From the NCBI GenBank assembly GCA_050258095.1, contig JBLMYD010000076.1, forward strand, positions 1 through 6,257: a stretch of DNA of 6,257 nucleotides, in the 5' to 3' direction. The position numbers and the translations under genes are program-made. A model generated the notes under the pieces. That model was not told where the DNA came from. It made no database searches and saw only the letters and a list, made by a program, of their open reading frames with translations. The stretch's first letter is position 1, and each line of letters begins with the position of its first letter. This document shows positions 6,076 through 6,257 of this stretch, in pieces. The stretch comes from VRUE01 sp050258095. GTDB taxonomy: Bacteria; Actinomycetota; Thermoleophilia; Solirubrobacterales; 70-9.

Positions 6076-6081
6076 AGCCTA
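6076..6081 (-). promoter_or_regulatory. Possible -10 element (TAGGCT) for the dehydrogenase
   Basis: TAGGCT fits TANNNT and ends 7 nt before the preferred GTG start at 6068, which would make that GTG the transcript's first codon. No clear -35 is visible. AGG within it could instead act as a weak ribosome-binding core, 9 nt from the GTG. Confidence 0.3.
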
Positions 6082-6170
6082 ACTCGTCCGCTTTCGGTGT
6101 TGTGCCCGGATGTGCGGATGGTGATGTCTGTCGGGAAAAGTTCAGGGTCCATCCCTGATGCGAAGGAGCG

Positions 6171-6190
6171 ACCGATGACCGACGATCGGT
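6171..6190. repeat. Short inverted repeat ACCGAT-N8-ATCGGT
   Basis: ACCGAT (6171-6176) and ATCGGT (6185-6190) are exact reverse complements 8 nt apart, in the region upstream of the dehydrogenase. This could be an operator half-site pair. Six-base arms also arise often by chance. Confidence 0.25.
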
Positions 6191-6193
6191 GCC

Positions 6194-6257
6194 ATGAGGT
6201 TCCTGCGCTTCAAAAACAGGCGTCCACGGTTGAGCAGCGTCGGCATGGAGCTGGCCG
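6194..6257 (+). CDS. Possible 5' end of an unidentified gene, cut by the window end
   Basis: From ATG 6194 the frame reads MRFLRFKNRRPRL, then SSVGMELA, and is open at the window edge; 18 of 21 third positions are G or C, as expected for a coding frame here. A second plus frame from ATG 6175 has a better ribosome-binding site (GAAGGAG at 6162-6168) but poor third-position GC. The minus strand also has an open frame entering from the edge and ending at TGA 6144-6142, with the same GC-rich positions, so this could instead be the 3' end of a gene upstream of the dehydrogenase. The sequence is too short to name or to fix the strand. Confidence 0.22.
   Translation, partial: MRFLRFKNRRPRLSSVGMELA

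Overview
The window looks like the end of a contig from a high-GC actinobacterium. The long open frames on both strands, the very GC-rich codon third positions, the GTG starts and the protein types fit best with Thermoleophilia (Solirubrobacter/Gaiella-like). That placement is inference from general familiarity with the families, not a search result. The first 22 bases are a pure C run and look like a contig-end artefact.

Layout. (1) 31-1976, minus strand: a secreted-type NodB/CE4 polysaccharide deacetylase followed 44 nt later by a metallo-beta-lactamase-fold hydrolase, probably one transcript. (2) A very short divergent junction near 2052-2093. (3) 2094-4483, plus strand: an exported glycosidase-like TIM-barrel protein with a C-terminal peptidoglycan-binding domain, overlapping by 4 nt (GTGA) an exported HEYGH zinc metallopeptidase. 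(4) 4555-4994, plus strand: a tiny 22-codon ORF overlapping (ATGA) a 124-residue HEPN-domain protein. (5) 5036-5109: tRNA-Asp(GTC). (6) 5226-6068, minus strand: an NAD(P)-dependent short-chain dehydrogenase. (7) The last ~105 bases hold the edge of another gene whose strand cannot be decided.

How the genes may work together. The deacetylase, the peptidoglycan-binding barrel protein and the metallopeptidase are all predicted to leave the cytoplasm, and they share one compact divergent locus. A role in cell-wall or surface-polymer remodelling is a reasonable inference; no substrate can be read from the sequence. The HEPN gene, tRNA and dehydrogenase look like ordinary neighbours. Base composition drops from about 77% GC in the envelope genes to about 62-67% in the HEPN and dehydrogenase genes (60-base hand counts), so the right part may have a different history.

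Most notable points: a signal-peptide-like extension upstream of the deacetylase ATG that is separated from any standard start by an in-frame TAG; a perfect 9-bp inverted repeat bracketing the ribosome-binding site and start codon of the MBL gene; and an orphan HEPN gene with no nucleotidyltransferase partner but with an overlapping micro-ORF. I did not find a convincing new multi-gene system.
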